Assembly: GCA_010093515.1 (NCBI GenBank) | Contig: MU001682.1 | Location: 612,136-676,135 of the forward strand | Direction: 5' to 3' | From: Lineolata rhizophorae | Lineage: Eukaryota; Ascomycota; Dothideomycetes; Lineolatales; Lineolataceae | Length of the DNA stretch: 64,000 nt | Shown here: one piece after another, positions 34,249 through 46,000 of the stretch | How the letters are laid out: each line of letters opens with the position of its first letter | Position numbering within the stretch: position 1 is the first letter of the stretch | The notes under the pieces: model-generated | Databases searched by the model: none | Told to the model about the DNA's origin: nothing | The model's input: only the letters and a program-made list of their open reading frames with translations | Program-made: the position numbers and the translations under genes

Positions 34249-36377
34249 CTACGCCGGATGATCGTTAATATTATGTAGACTGATATCCTGCGAATCCCTA
34301 ACCCTCAGATGCGGCTCGCTGCCCTCCCTACTGAGCCTATCCTGGATACTTCCATCGACCGCCTCCCCGCCCTCCGCGTTCCCGTTAACCTTCCCCTTGA
34401 CTGCGCAATGCACGGTGCCACCCACTCCGCCTCCTTCCATAGCGCCACCCTGGTGGCCGAGCCCCAAAGCCCCGTTGCTCATCTGCGCGCCAAACGCCAC
34501 AGCTCCGTTGGCGATGCCCTCGTCCGCCGGAATCACGTTGCCATGTCTATCGACGGCGACGCCCTTTGCCGCCATTCGGACCTCCTTCTCGCCCGCGACG
34601 CCCTGCATGACCGCCTCGCGCGCCTTCTCCATCACCTTGAGCTTCCTGCTCTCGCCGCGGATGCGCTCGAGGTGGTCGAAGTAGTCCTCGGCCACGGGCG
34701 TCACGTAGCGGCCGCAGAAGACGCCCACCTCGAAGCGCTGGTGCTCGGGCGAGCGAGGCGAGAGCGCCGCGCACGCCGCCTCGAGATCAGGGAGCGTCTG
34801 GTAGATGACGGCGTCGGCGCCGATGACGCGGGCGATGTCGGCCGAGGAGCGGTGGTGGGCGATGAGCTCACTGGCCGAGGCGAGGTCGATGCCGTAGATG
34901 TGGGCGTTGCTACATTGGGATGTTATCAGTGTTAAGATTCGGCGAAGCAGCTGAGGGAAGGTTGGGGCTAAGTGACGCACGTAATGGGCGGCGCGCAGCT
35001 GGTGAAAAAGACCTTCTTCGCACCCGCCTCTCTAGCCATGAGCACAATCTCCCTGCTCGTCGTGCCCCTGACGATGCTGTCGTCGACCAGCAGCACGTTC
35101 TTGCCTTCGAACTTCTTGCGCATGGGATTGAGCTTGGCGCGCACGCCCTTCTGACGCTGCTTCTGGTTCGGCATGATGAAAGTGCGGAAGACGTAGCGGT
35201 TCTTGACGAAGCCCTGGCAGTATGGCTTGCCTAGCGACTCGGCCACGCAGAGCGCCGATGTGATGGACGTCTCAGGGATCGGCATCACCACATCAATCTC
35301 TTGCATTGTCTCGGGACCTAGCTGCTTGCGGATCGTGTCGGCCAGCTTGAAACCCATGTTACGACGACTCTCATCAACGTCAATGCCATCAATAACAGTG
35401 TCAGGACCTAGTGGTGTAAGCTACTTATTCCGCGCTGGGAATGGCAAAATATAACCAAAACAAAAATGCACTGGCACACGTACGAGCAAAATAGACGTAT
35501 TCGAAGATGTCGGGAGCATACGCGAGTTGCTTCGCGACCTGACAGAACACAGGCTCCTTGCCCTTCTCAATGATGACAGCCTGGCCAGGAAGGAGGTCGG
35601 AGAAGTTCTTGTAGCCGCACTGGACGAGGGCCACGGACTCAGATGCCATCATATAATCCATTCCATGACCACTTTCCGAGGGTTTGGAGCCCACGACCAT
35701 TGGGCGAATGCCGTACTGATCGCGGAAGCCAATCAAACCGAAGCCTAAAGTATGCCGGAGCTATCAGCACGGCTTTCTCGTGCTCCCGCCCCCTCTCTCG
35801 TTGAAAAGGTTGACGAGTTGTATCAATTGAACGTACCGGCAATCATGGCCGTGCAGGCCCACCCGCCCACGCACCGCTGATACATTCTCTCAAGCGCGGC
35901 GAAGCAATCGCTCGAGTTGACGCGGGCCTTGCCCGTCTCGTTCAGCTCACTAGCGAAGACGTTGAGCATGAGCTCTGAGTCGCTCTCCGTGTTGATGTGG
36001 CGGTGGGCCTCGTGGTCGAGGAACCGGCGCAGCTCGGGGGCATTGATCAGGTTGCCATTGTGAGTAAAGCTGATGCCATAGGGACTGTTGACGTAGAAGG
36101 GCTGGGCTTCGGAATTGGCGCTGGTGCCGGCCGTCGGGTAGCGCAGGTGGCCGAGGCCCATGAAGCCGGGCAGGTCGGCGACGCGGGCGCCGTCGTGAAA
36201 GACGCGCGAGGCCATGCCGTTGCCCTTGCACTGGTAGACGCGACCCGTGTTGAGCGACGTGACGATGCCGCAGGCATCCTGGCCACGGTGCTGGAGCAGG
36301 TAGAGACCGTCGTGGATCTCGACCGCGGCCGAGTTGGAGTGAGGATCGCCGTGGATGACGGCGATGATGCCGCACAT
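34249..36377 (-). CDS. ADE4: amidophosphoribosyltransferase (PRPP amidotransferase)
   Basis: First committed step of purine synthesis: PRPP and glutamine to phosphoribosylamine. Four exons: 36377-35837, 35744-35484, 35407-34981 and 34909-34249; 629 aa. The start is set by [10 protein letters not shown], since Cys2 becomes the N-terminal nucleophile. [28 protein letters not shown] and TESDSELML belong to the Ntn glutaminase. [19 protein letters not shown] is the PRPP-binding site, and [12 protein letters not shown] is typical of the family. The C-terminus extends about 120 residues past the usual fungal end, rich in Gly, Ala and charged residues, without known domain. No TGACTCA was found in its 1.2-kb upstream region. 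Confidence 0.97.
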
Positions 36378-37564
36378 GGTTGCAGATTTACCGACGAAGA
36401 AGTGGCCGGTGGGCAAGTCACGACTGGGGGAGTATCCGGACTGATGAAGTCTCAAGAGCTCTTATCGTCTAGATGGTGATGAGGAGTTGTCAGTCTGGCC
36501 CACCCCGATATAAGACTCCGCAAACCCCCCCTGGCATAAGACGACGACATTGGCGGCCTTGGGTCAGGACAACATAGTTCTTCTCCACTTTTTCAAAGTC
36601 GGTAGTCTAACATCTGAAATTTTTTTTCTTCTCGCTTGGAACGAGATCATCACGACGCCGCGCACGCAGCGGCACCCCGCGCAGCGCGCAAGCGCAACGG
36701 AGGGGGCCCCGCGAAGACGAAAGAGGCAATGGAAACCCCGCACATACAACAGATTCGCAGCCGCACGGGACGAGGCAGAAAACTGCTCCCCGCAGCGCTT
36801 GACGTGACGGATCCAGGGGCGCGCGGTGCGCTGGGCCCGGCGCGGCCAATCGATCGACGGTGATGGCGGAGGTGGCGCCCACGAGATGTCGGGGGAACCG
36901 GGCTGGCGGGCTCGCGGTCGGAGGGGGCGGCGGCGCGACGGGGGCTGGTGACGGCGGCTACAGGCGGGCCATGGCGGCAGCGGAGAAGAGGCGCGTGAGG
37001 AGAGGGCGCTGGGTAGGACGACGCGATCGTGACGGGTGCTGAGGATGCCATTGTTAGAAGGGCCTGAGCAGAGCGGGCGGCCCAGCCGGGGCCGGGGGCA
37101 ATAAATTTCGGCGGCGAGCCAGCGACCACCCGTGCGCAGCCGAAGCTCGCTTGGCCCAGCTCCCCGCATTATTTCTTTTCCTGCCCCACCAACGCACTAA
37201 CCATCCCCTCCCGCCATCACCCATACCTGGCCCGGCACAGGAGTATCTGGTCATGTACATACTATTCTAGCTCCGAGGCCCATCCCATGTCTAGCGCGAC
37301 GAATAGGCCAATTGGCTACCAATTGAGCAATATCCCGCACCTGCCCGCTAGGCACCAAGCCAGCGGCCAGACTACAGCATGCCTCGTCATCACGTGCCCC
37401 ATCGCCGCTCACTGATCGTTCTACAAGTGCGCAGCGAACCAGGATACTTTTTCACGCGCGGACCGAACTAGTGGGAATGATGCCTGCTTCTATTCTAGGG
37501 GTTTCCAAACTATGGTGACCCGACGCCTTCCAGCTCTAGCAAGACTCCATCCGAGAGAACAGGC
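36378..37564. other. intergenic, ADE4 promoter
   Basis: GC-rich through about 36650-37170, where spurious frames open on both strands, then more balanced. No gene supported. It also contains the 3' flank of the Gly/Asn-rich membrane protein gene. Confidence 0.5.
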
Positions 37565-40500
37565 TCACTTGTCCTGGAACACCATGGTAATAAAGGTAAC
37601 CAACAAAACAAGAACGCAAATCATTACCAGAATCAGGATGAACACCGCCAGATGCTTCAGCAGTCTATCCTCCGTCTCGCCTGGGCTGGGTGAACGATTA
37701 TTCCCGTTCCCGCCATCCTTCTCGCCCTCCCTCATCTTTTCACCTTGTTGAGTGATTACCACCGGAAATGGATATGGATTCACCTTGATGCCATTGAAGA
37801 CCTTGCCGTTCCAGACCATTTGGGCCTCCTCAGCAGTTCCCTCAACATTGTCTACCTCCTGTAAAGTACCTGTCTCCTTTCCACCCTGTTCATCCAGACT
37901 CTGGGCCGTCTCCTTCGAATTTTCCTCCGGGTGATGTTCGTCGACGTTCTCGAATGGGTCCGTATGAATGAAGATGTCGCCCTTCCTCTGTTCAACACTC
38001 TCCCGTTTCCAGTGGCAGTTTCCTGAAGATGAAGACCCTTCGTGTCAGCATTCGATATCAGCGTGACTTAGGCAGGCAGCGCAGCAGCACCAGCCGGGCT
38101 CCGATCTGACACACTTACCCGCCGCAGCCAACTACCAGTTATTTCGGCAATTGCTATACTCACCATTGCCGTTGCCATTGCAACGCCCGTTCTCGTTATT
38201 GCCTCCGTTTCCATTTCCGTTTCCGCCTCCGCCATTTCCGTTCCAATGCCCACCATTGCCGTTGCCGTTTCCATTTCTACCGTTGCCATTTCCATTCCTA
38301 TTTCCATTTCCACCATTTCCATTCCCATTCCCATTTCCACCATTTCCGTTGCCATTCCCATTTCCACCATTTCCGTTGCCATTCCCATTTCCACCATTTC
38401 CGTTGCCATTCCCATTACCGTTGCCGTTCCCGTTTCCAGCCTCGTGCGGTCTCCCCACCGTAAACGGGACGTCGACGAGGAAGCTCCCGCTCAGCGTTTC
38501 GCAACGGTCGTCCCTGCAGTCGTTCCCGCCATTGCCACCACTACCACCACCGCCGCGGCCATGGGGACCGCGGCCATGTGGACCACCACCATTACCTCCG
38601 TTCCCATGCCCATTTCCATTTCCGTTCCCGTTCCCGTTCCCGTTCCCGTTCCCGTGCCCCTGGCCCGTGCCCTTTAGCGGCACATAAAAAGCATTATGCT
38701 GCGCCGGCACGCGCGATACCCCGCCGTCGCCGCGCCCATTCTCCGGCACGACCGAGTAACCGGCCGGCACGACGACCGGGACGCCGATCGGTTGTCCGTC
38801 GCCACCACGGCCGTGACATTCACGATCGCCATTGTTGCTGCCGCCACTGCCGCCGCCGCCGCCGTTGCCGTCACGACCGCCAGCCTCACTCTCTACCTCC
38901 AGCTCGGCCCGCCTCGCGACCCGCGGCGCGCTCTTCCCGTCGTCGCAGCACCCGTAGTCACGGTCGCAGCACCCGTCGTCGTCGCAGCGGCAGCACCCGT
39001 CGTCGCGGCAGCATCCGGAGTAGCAGCACTTGGAGCCGCAGCACTTGGCGCCGCAGCAGTGCCTGGTCCGACACCCCTTGTACGCGTGCTCGCCCTTGTA
39101 GCGCCCGATCTCCGGCACGTGCTGCGTCGGCCACGGCGGGCGCGCCAGGTTGGCGCCCGGCGGCGGGGGGGTGCCGCGCTCGGTGAGGTCGGGTCCGAGT
39201 AGCGGGGAGTTTGTCGTGTCGGCGTCGGCGTCGGCGCCCGCGTCGCGAGCGACGCGACTTGTCTCGGGCTGCTTGGCCGGCTTCTCGTCCGGGTCCGCGC
39301 CCTTCGGCAGGTCGGAGAAGTTGTCGAGGTCGGGCGCGTTGCCGGCGAGGCGGTGATCCGGGACGCCCTGGACCTCGTGCGGCTCCCGCCCGAGCTCGGG
39401 CTCGGGCAGCATGCGCCGCCACGTCTTGGGCGGGTGCGGCAATCCGCTGGGGAACTTGGGACCCGGCCAGCCAGGGTACCAGAGATTCTTTCGCTCGGGC
39501 GGGGTCGTGTGGCGCGGGTGCTGGGGGTCCTCGGGCGGCGGCCAGTGCGTGAACTTTGGGCCCGGCCACCCGGGGTACCACATGTTCTTGTGTTCGGGCG
39601 CGGGCGTGGGGGGCCGGTTGTACGAGGAGGCCGTGTACGGGCCGTGTTGCGGCTCCTCTGTCGCGGTCTGGTCGAGATGCGTGTGGTTCAGCCCGTTTCC
39701 GGCGCCGGAGTCCAAGTTGGCTAGCCCAGAGCCGGCTGCGAAGCCGCTCGTGTCGCGGCGCTGCTTGGCCTTCCTGTCGTCGCCAGAGAAGGAAAAGTCT
39801 AGGAAGGGAAGGTGGAAGTGGACGTTCTTGGGGTCGTCGTGCGCATGGGTGATGCTGGAGTCGGTTTCGTCAACGGCCTCGCTGCGACGCCCTAGGTTCA
39901 AGGTGTGCTGGTCTTCGGTGTGGTTGTATGGCAAGCTGCGGTTTTGCCACATGGTTGCGTTACGGTTCTCGGAGAAGTCGACCGAGCCATGCGGTGCGGC
40001 GGGACTCTCATTAGTGACGTTCTGGCGTTTATCCGTCTGGATGCTCGGTGGTGCGTAGAGGTCTGGATGGGGCTTGTTCGTATCATCGGCGAGCTCGATG
40101 CTTGTTTCGTCGATGTGCGGGTTACGCGGTAACAGTCCGTGGTCTTTCTTCCCATGTGAAGGCCGTTGTTCAACGGGCACGGAAACGACCGTGAGCCTCG
40201 AGCAGGCCGCAAGGGAGGCATCATTGTTTGCTGTCGGGCCGTACGGGCACGGGTGGTGCACCGAGACGGCGCCGTGGTGGCTCCTGGACTGTTGGTCGTG
40301 TAGAATGTTGCCGGCCTTATCGACGTTCGTGAACGTCTTGTCGTGGTCGGGAAGCGCACCATCGGCGAGCGCGTGGTCCTGATGTTTCAACGGGCTAGCT
40401 GGTGGCAGCCGCGTTGGCGGTCTGATCGGTTTGCCGTTGTCGTGTAGATCGTAGGGGTGACGGTATAGAGTGAAAGCATTGTCAGGCGTGGGAGGGTCGC

Positions 40501-40879
40501 CAGGCCGGTGCTCGGCAGGGTGGAGGATCTTTGGAAATTCTTAAGGTGATAGAGAATCAGTAACATAGTTGAGTAGACGAGCAGAGCTGAGAGAGTCATA
40601 TCGTGAAGGTAAGGGGAGTTAAAGAGAGGGGAGAGTAAGAACGACACAATACAACGTGCGCTGCTGTGCTCTAAGTGGCAGTTCCATATTCCACTAGGGA
40701 CTAGGGGGACCATCGATGTCTAAAGTTATGGGATGTTGCCTGGAAGAAGTGGATGTACCTTTGCGTTCTCCCTCTGGCTTGGATGCCCCTGTCCCATTCA
40801 ATGCTGGGATGGGCGCGGCAAGGGCCTCGAGAGTGAAAACCGAGCCTAGGAGGACGTTGACGAGCGAGTAGCACCGCAT
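37565..40879 (-). CDS. Gly/Asn-rich, Cys-cluster type I membrane protein, function unknown
   Basis: I do not recognise a family. Exons 40879-40759, 40539-38164 and 38022-37565; introns 219 and 141 nt; phases close to 984 aa. In order: signal peptide MRCYSLVNVLLGSVFTLEALAA; a polar, His/Pro-rich region; two copies of WYPGWPGPKF about 35 residues apart (near 362 and 397); a Cys-pair cluster (near 530-571, motifs CCGAKCC, CCYSGCC, CCDRDYGCC); a Gly-Asn dipeptide region (near 670-832) coded partly by 27-nt repeats; an acidic segment; one membrane span LAVFILILVMICVLVLLVTF near residue 957; and a short tail ending FQDK. The layout suggests a cell-surface or wall-linked protein with a long flexible outer part. 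Exon joins were chosen by phase only. Confidence 0.75.
38332..38412. repeat. 27-nt tandem repeat, three perfect copies
   Basis: Three identical adjacent 27-nt units (38332-38358, 38359-38385, 38386-38412), with degenerate copies on both sides. Read on the minus strand they encode a nine-residue Gly/Asn unit of the membrane protein. Length variation between strains would be expected. Confidence 0.9.
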
Positions 40880-41585
40880 AACGAATGTCTCGAACGATGT
40901 TTTCTAAGATAAGACTGTGGATAGTGAAGTTGGGATTTTGCGTGCTAGCCTCCGCTCAGCGAGAGTCAAGGCTCTAGAAGGGCGGAGACGGTGGGAACGG
41001 CGGGGAGGAGAGGTGGCCTCGGCGGCTTGTATTTATCACAGGCAGTCCTGGCCCAGAACTTTCCGTCCATGGGTGCTTCCTTCCGGCGAGAATGGCTGCT
41101 ACGGAACGTGACTGTGCAATTCTGGAAGGCGGACTCCACCTCCCATGGTCGATGCCATGGCTGTAGCCATGGAACAACCAGCGGAACAATCAGTGGAAGC
41201 CTCCATTCGGACAGGCCAATAGATAAATGGGCCGCGATTCGGACTTGAGCGTGTAAACGTGCCCAACCCCGGACGTGGAACCAAAAACTCTTCTTAAAAA
41301 GGGCAATAAAAAAAGCTTAGTCTAGATATAGGTATGACGAAGACGTGTAAATCCGGCCAGCTGCAGTCATGGTCGGAACCGAAGCATCAGGAGAACCGCA
41401 GAGGTCTTACGAAAACAACCGGGAATACCGAGAATGCGCCGAACTCCGTCCTCTACCGACAAGCGTGGCACAGCACATCCTCATGGACAGCAAAGCGTGC
41501 AAAAAGACAGAGGCACGGGAAGGCAGCTCCAAGTTAGGTGGGACCTGCCAACCGGCCCACGACGACACAACCCATGGGACTGCCC
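40880..41585. other. intergenic, promoter of the Gly/Asn-rich protein gene and AIM6 3' flank
   Basis: No gene recognised. Frames at 40917-41111 and 41334-41537 show no features. Confidence 0.55.
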
Positions 41586-43583
41586 TCACCGCGCGCCCCC
41601 CAGCAACCAGCCCAACCAACCACCCCTTCCCTCCCCCTCCCCCCACCCCCACACGCCCCTCGCCGCCCCCACCAAGTCATCCACGTTCAACACGACCGCC
41701 TCCCCACCCTCCCTCACAATCGTCTCCCACACGCGATTGCGCCGGCCCCTCGGCCAGCCCGGCGTGCCCCAGTACCGCGCCTTGAGCCCGCGGGCCCGGG
41801 CGCCGGCGATCTGCGCGCGCAGGGTGCGCAGTTGGGCGGCGCTGAGGCGGCCGGTCCAGGCGTGCCCGACGGCGCGCGGGAAGGAGGCCGAGGCGTAGAA
41901 CGAGTTGCTGGCGGAGAAGGCGGACGGCGCGAGGCGGGCGACGCCCGTGGTGCCTTGGCCGGTGTTGAGGCGGTCGGCGGGGGCGGCGGCGCCGCCGCCG
42001 CCCCCGCCGCTGCCCCCGCCCGCCGCCGCGCCCATGACGCCGAGCGGCGCGTCGAAGAAGACGTCGCGGTACGACGCGTTCGCGACGACGCGGTCGAAGG
42101 GCGCGTTGCCCGTCGCGACGACGGTGACGGGCCTCCGCACGACGGCCCCGTCGGCCGCGCCGTCCCAGTGCGAGAGGAAGCCGCGCGCGCGCAGCGGCTC
42201 GAGCTGCGCGAGCACGTGCGGCCACGTCGTGGCGCCGTCCGTCTTGAAGTCGATGAGTAGCACGAGGGTCTGCGCGGGGTCGGCGTCGAAGACGCCGCGG
42301 AAGGGCGGCTCTTCGTCGTAGTCGTCGCGGCCGTCTCCCTCGAAGCGGTCGGCGATGCGGTGATTCTGCTGCGCGAGGATGTCGACCAACGGGTCGACAT
42401 AGAGCGACCTCAGCGTGCGGTTCGGCGACAGCGATGCCGTCGTGTGCCCGACATATAGCTCGTCGTCGTCGGCGACCTCGCCGAAGTGCCAGACGTCGGC
42501 CTCGACGCTAGTACAGCCGACGCGCAGGGCCATGTACAGCGGCACGCGACGCCAGTAGTCGTTGTGCGAGTGGCAGGCGACGGGCAGCACGTCGCGCGTC
42601 AGGTCGGTGGGGTAGTGGTCGAGGCGGCCGCCCGAGGTGTGGTGGCCGGGGCCGCAGGCGGGCGCGCCCCAGGTGGGCATGAAGTCGTCGAGGGACTGGT
42701 CCCATAGGGACGGGGCGATGCTGAAGAGGAGGTTGATGAGGTGGATTATGCCACTGGGGTGAGCGCGTCCGCGAGTTAGCCGCCAATTTCCCCCCTTTCT
42801 ATCTAAGACGCTCTCGCGCCTCTCGGAGTGGCCAGATAGAGTAGCATTAAGGAAGCTCGCTCCTGACGGCGGAAAAGGACCTTACAAGAAGCACAGCACG
42901 GCTACTGGCAGCGCAACGCAAATCCGACTCGCCCAGATCCGCGCCCGCGACCACGGCCCACTCGACCACCTCTTCCACCGTTGCCCTTCATCGCCGCAGC
43001 CGCTGCTGCAGCCCCTCCTCCCTTTCCTCCTTCTCCACCACCGCCATTGCTGCTGCTGCCACAGCCCCGCCATCACCAGCCGGTGCCAATACGCAGCAGC
43101 AAGGCCCGTTCTCGTGACGGCGCTGCCACACATAGGCCCATCCTCGAGGGAGCGCAGCGAGACGGCCGACTTGCGCTTGCGCAGGGGCGCCGCGCCGCTA
43201 TCGTCGTTGTAGTCGTCGTCGTTGTCGTCGGTCTCGTCTTCATTCTCCTCGGAGTAGCGACGGATCGAGCCGGTCCTGGCGCATTGCGACGAAGGAGGAG
43301 AAGCGGCGTCGTCGTCGTTCTCGTCGTCGTCGTCTTGGTCGTCCTCGTCATGGCAGTCGTGCTGCGTCAGCGCCGCCGGCGGGCTCCGGCCGTCCCGTGC
43401 GGCTCTCGCCCGGCCGTGCAGGCCATTCGTCGCCGTCGGTGGAGCTCTCCGATCTGATGAGAAGGCCGCGGCGTCGACAGGGATGGCGGGCTCGCCGCGG
43501 CGGCCAATCGCGGCGCGGCCGGCATCCTGGGGGCTGCCGACCGGAGCCGCCTCCTGCTGCAAGGTACCACGGCCGCGGGGCAT
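41586..43583 (-). CDS. AIM6: AIM6-like PLC/GDPD-type phosphodiesterase, membrane anchored
   Basis: PLC-like phosphodiesterase superfamily; yeast AIM6 affects mitochondrial inheritance, reaction unknown. Exons 43583-42886 and 42753-41586, 621 aa. The first about 210 residues are low complexity with Asp/Glu-rich stretches (an acidic run near residues 85-125). A hydrophobic segment crosses the splice (ICVALPVAVLCFF, then GIIHLINLLFSIA), likely a membrane anchor. The catalytic-type region ACHSHNDYWRRVPLYMAL, GCTSVEADVWH, LYVGHTTASLSPNRT and SLYVDPL is diagnostic for AIM6. Then LIDFKTDG, and near the end LKARYWGTPGWPR. A Gly run interrupts the domain near residue 470. The start is the first ATG; a GA/CT microsatellite lies just upstream. 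Confidence 0.9.
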
Positions 43584-43637
43584 CGCGGAGACCTTTGTGT
43601 CGGTCCTCCACTTGTGTGGCCTGGAGAGCGAGGGAGA

Positions 43638-43668
<31 letters not shown>

Positions 43669-46000
43669 CAAGGAAGAAAAGACGAAACGGAGACTAGAAA
43701 ACTAAAAATTGGAGCGGTAGGTGTGGACTGAAGGACCGAAGGCCCTTCACGATCGGGGGCCTCAAGACGCAAGGCCGAGACGGCGTCGGCTTGCTACTTT
43801 AAGCTCATTTCTGCGAGCGGTCTGGCTGCTACGCCGACTGCAGTACGTCCAGTTTAGACTGCCCGGGTGGGTGAAGGCAGCAGCTGGAAAAGCTGCGGTA
43901 GGTTGGCCACATGGGCTGCGAAACACGGCTGCGATCTTCGCACTTCGGAGCAACAACGTGGGCTGCGTTCTGACCGAGGACTGGCGGGATCTCGCAGCGG
44001 CTGGGCGCGCTCAACACCAGAGGAAAACGCATGCACCGCATTCTGCTGCGGCGAGCAGTGCGGTCCAGGGCTGGACAAAATGGGGGCCTCCACTCCACCG
44101 GCCTACCCTAGCTAGCTATAGAAAGTCGGCGACCGCCCGATGACGGCACCACCTAGATCTGCAAGCCGGTTTGACTACTTCGTACCAACAGGTCTAATAG
44201 AACTCGCCCAGGCTAAGTCCGCTCCCCCTCATGCAGACGTTGATAATTGGCACCGAAGTCCAAGGGACCGAACCTAGGTGTCTTGAACACCGAACTCGAT
44301 TATCTGTTGTTGTCCTGGTCAACACCACGAGAACGGCACCAACCGTGGGTGAAGGTCCATGTGGCCAGCGCCAGCCCCTTCTCGATAATATCAGACTCCA
44401 GGGCCACATGACGACTGCGTCGAGTCTCTCAGCCCGAATGCCTACATGTCTGTCCCCCAGATCCCCAGATGTCTCCTCGCCGTCACCACCACCACCGCCG
44501 TCGGTCAGCGCGATAAGTAGCCCGGCGGCCGATCTCTCGTGGGCCCAACTCGGCTTTGCAGCGAACCGTGCGCCCATGCAGCGAAGCGGTTGGACCAGAG
44601 CGCGCCGTTAGCGGTCGAGCCTTGCACCCACTACGTATGTAGTCATCAAAGTCTGGGGAGGCTCGAGGGGGCGACGAAGTGAAGGTGTTGTACGTATGTG
44701 GTTTATGCTGCGGCCCTGCCTCGAGGCATTGTTGAATGCTCTGCACCGGCCGCTCGATTTGGCCTATCAAGAGCGGCGTTGAACCCACATGGAGGCGCGC
44801 GAATCACGAGGGCGGGCCATATTTCGGAGGCGCGTCGGGGCTGACCGCGCTGCATGCATCCAGCCAACCTCCCCACTCCGGGGGCTCTCCAGCTGGACAT
44901 TTGTAGCCACAGCCAGACTCTCGACGGTGTCTCCGCAGCCTTGCAGTCTGGCCGCAAGTCGGGAGCTGGATTTCGAGGCCTGCTGGCCGCACGTGCTTGG
45001 TCAATTGCACGAGTCGCACAGGGGGAACCCGCCGGGGCCGCCAAGATGCTTTTTTCCTGACGGCACACCCACCGCCCAGACTCTTGCGAGAGCAGGCCCG
45101 GCGCCCGTTGTCGACTTGTTTGCAGCCAGCGGTCGCACTGCGCCGCCGCAGCCCCGGCAGTTCGACAGCGGCATCCGCTCTGTCACTCCCTCGTCGTCCA
45201 CAGACAGCTCAGGTTTGCTCCGGGCAGGTACAACGCCGGGCCAGACGGGCAGTCAAATCACAAAACGCCAGAATGTCGCCCCGAAAGCGCCGTCGGGAGA
45301 GGCCATCGTACGATCGTCATCCGACCAGCAATTATCGAGGTTCCGCGGCAGCCAGACGAGGTGCTGTACGTCTAGCGCGAATCCGTGACGGGCGGCGCCC
45401 CGACGCGGCGGGACGCCGACGCGATCTGAAACGGGAGAGCCAGAAGCGGCATGCGAGATCGATGTAGGCGGACAATTGCCGCCGGGCGTGGCGGCAGAGG
45501 CTCGAGGGCTTCGAGCGGAGGAGGTACGCAGCAGAGCACAAGGCTAAAGCGGGCGACGGGCGTCGAGCGGCGGCCGGCGGCGGCGGGCTTTGCCCAGAGC
45601 GGAAACGAGGCATGTGCGGCGGCGGGGCATCGCCGGCGCTGCACAGTGACACCAGGCGGGGTCGGTGCCTGCAGCAAGCGCATCGCGTCGCCAGATCATA
45701 CCACTTTTCTCAACCCTTCAGCCGCCACTGACCCTGCTCTGCGCGGCTTCACATTTTTCGCTTCTTCTTCCTCCGCTTTGGCTTCGGCTTCTTCAAGCTC
45801 ACTCCACTCCCTTCCCGGCCGCCCTGCCTCTTCTGCTTCTCACGCTCCCTCCCTCTCCCGTCCCATTGCTTGCAGTGCTCGCTGCTCTCCATCCTTCAAT
45901 CGCAACATATCTGCCCCCGTCTCCCTTACGTAACCCCCCTTCCGCCTCGATACCCGCTTCCTCACCACCGAGATCGGCCGGCTCGAAGCGCGCTGCAGCC
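43584..46000. other. long divergent intergenic region, AIM6 / TDA3
   Basis: 2.4 kb without a supported gene. It is GC-rich, so frames of 100-200 codons open on both strands, but none has a recognisable domain, signal peptide or consistent splice structure. The last 250 nt before TDA3 are pyrimidine-rich, promoter-like. An unannotated lineage-specific gene or noncoding RNA cannot be excluded. Confidence 0.45.
43625..43668. repeat. GA/CT microsatellite
   Basis: An imperfect GA-rich tract with an uninterrupted AG run in the middle, about 40-85 nt upstream of the AIM6 ATG, so probably in its 5' UTR or core promoter (CT-rich on the coding strand). Confidence 0.85.

Noticed and set aside
36564-37169. 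Possible gene upstream of ADE4.
   Set aside because: GC-rich promoter sequence with frames open on both strands; no motif, no splice consistency.
38023-38163. Extra small exon inside the second intron of the Gly/Asn-rich gene (a GTAAGT donor lies within it).
   Set aside because: Direct joining 38164 to 38022 keeps frame and gives a clean Gly codon; an added exon is not needed. RNA data could reopen this.
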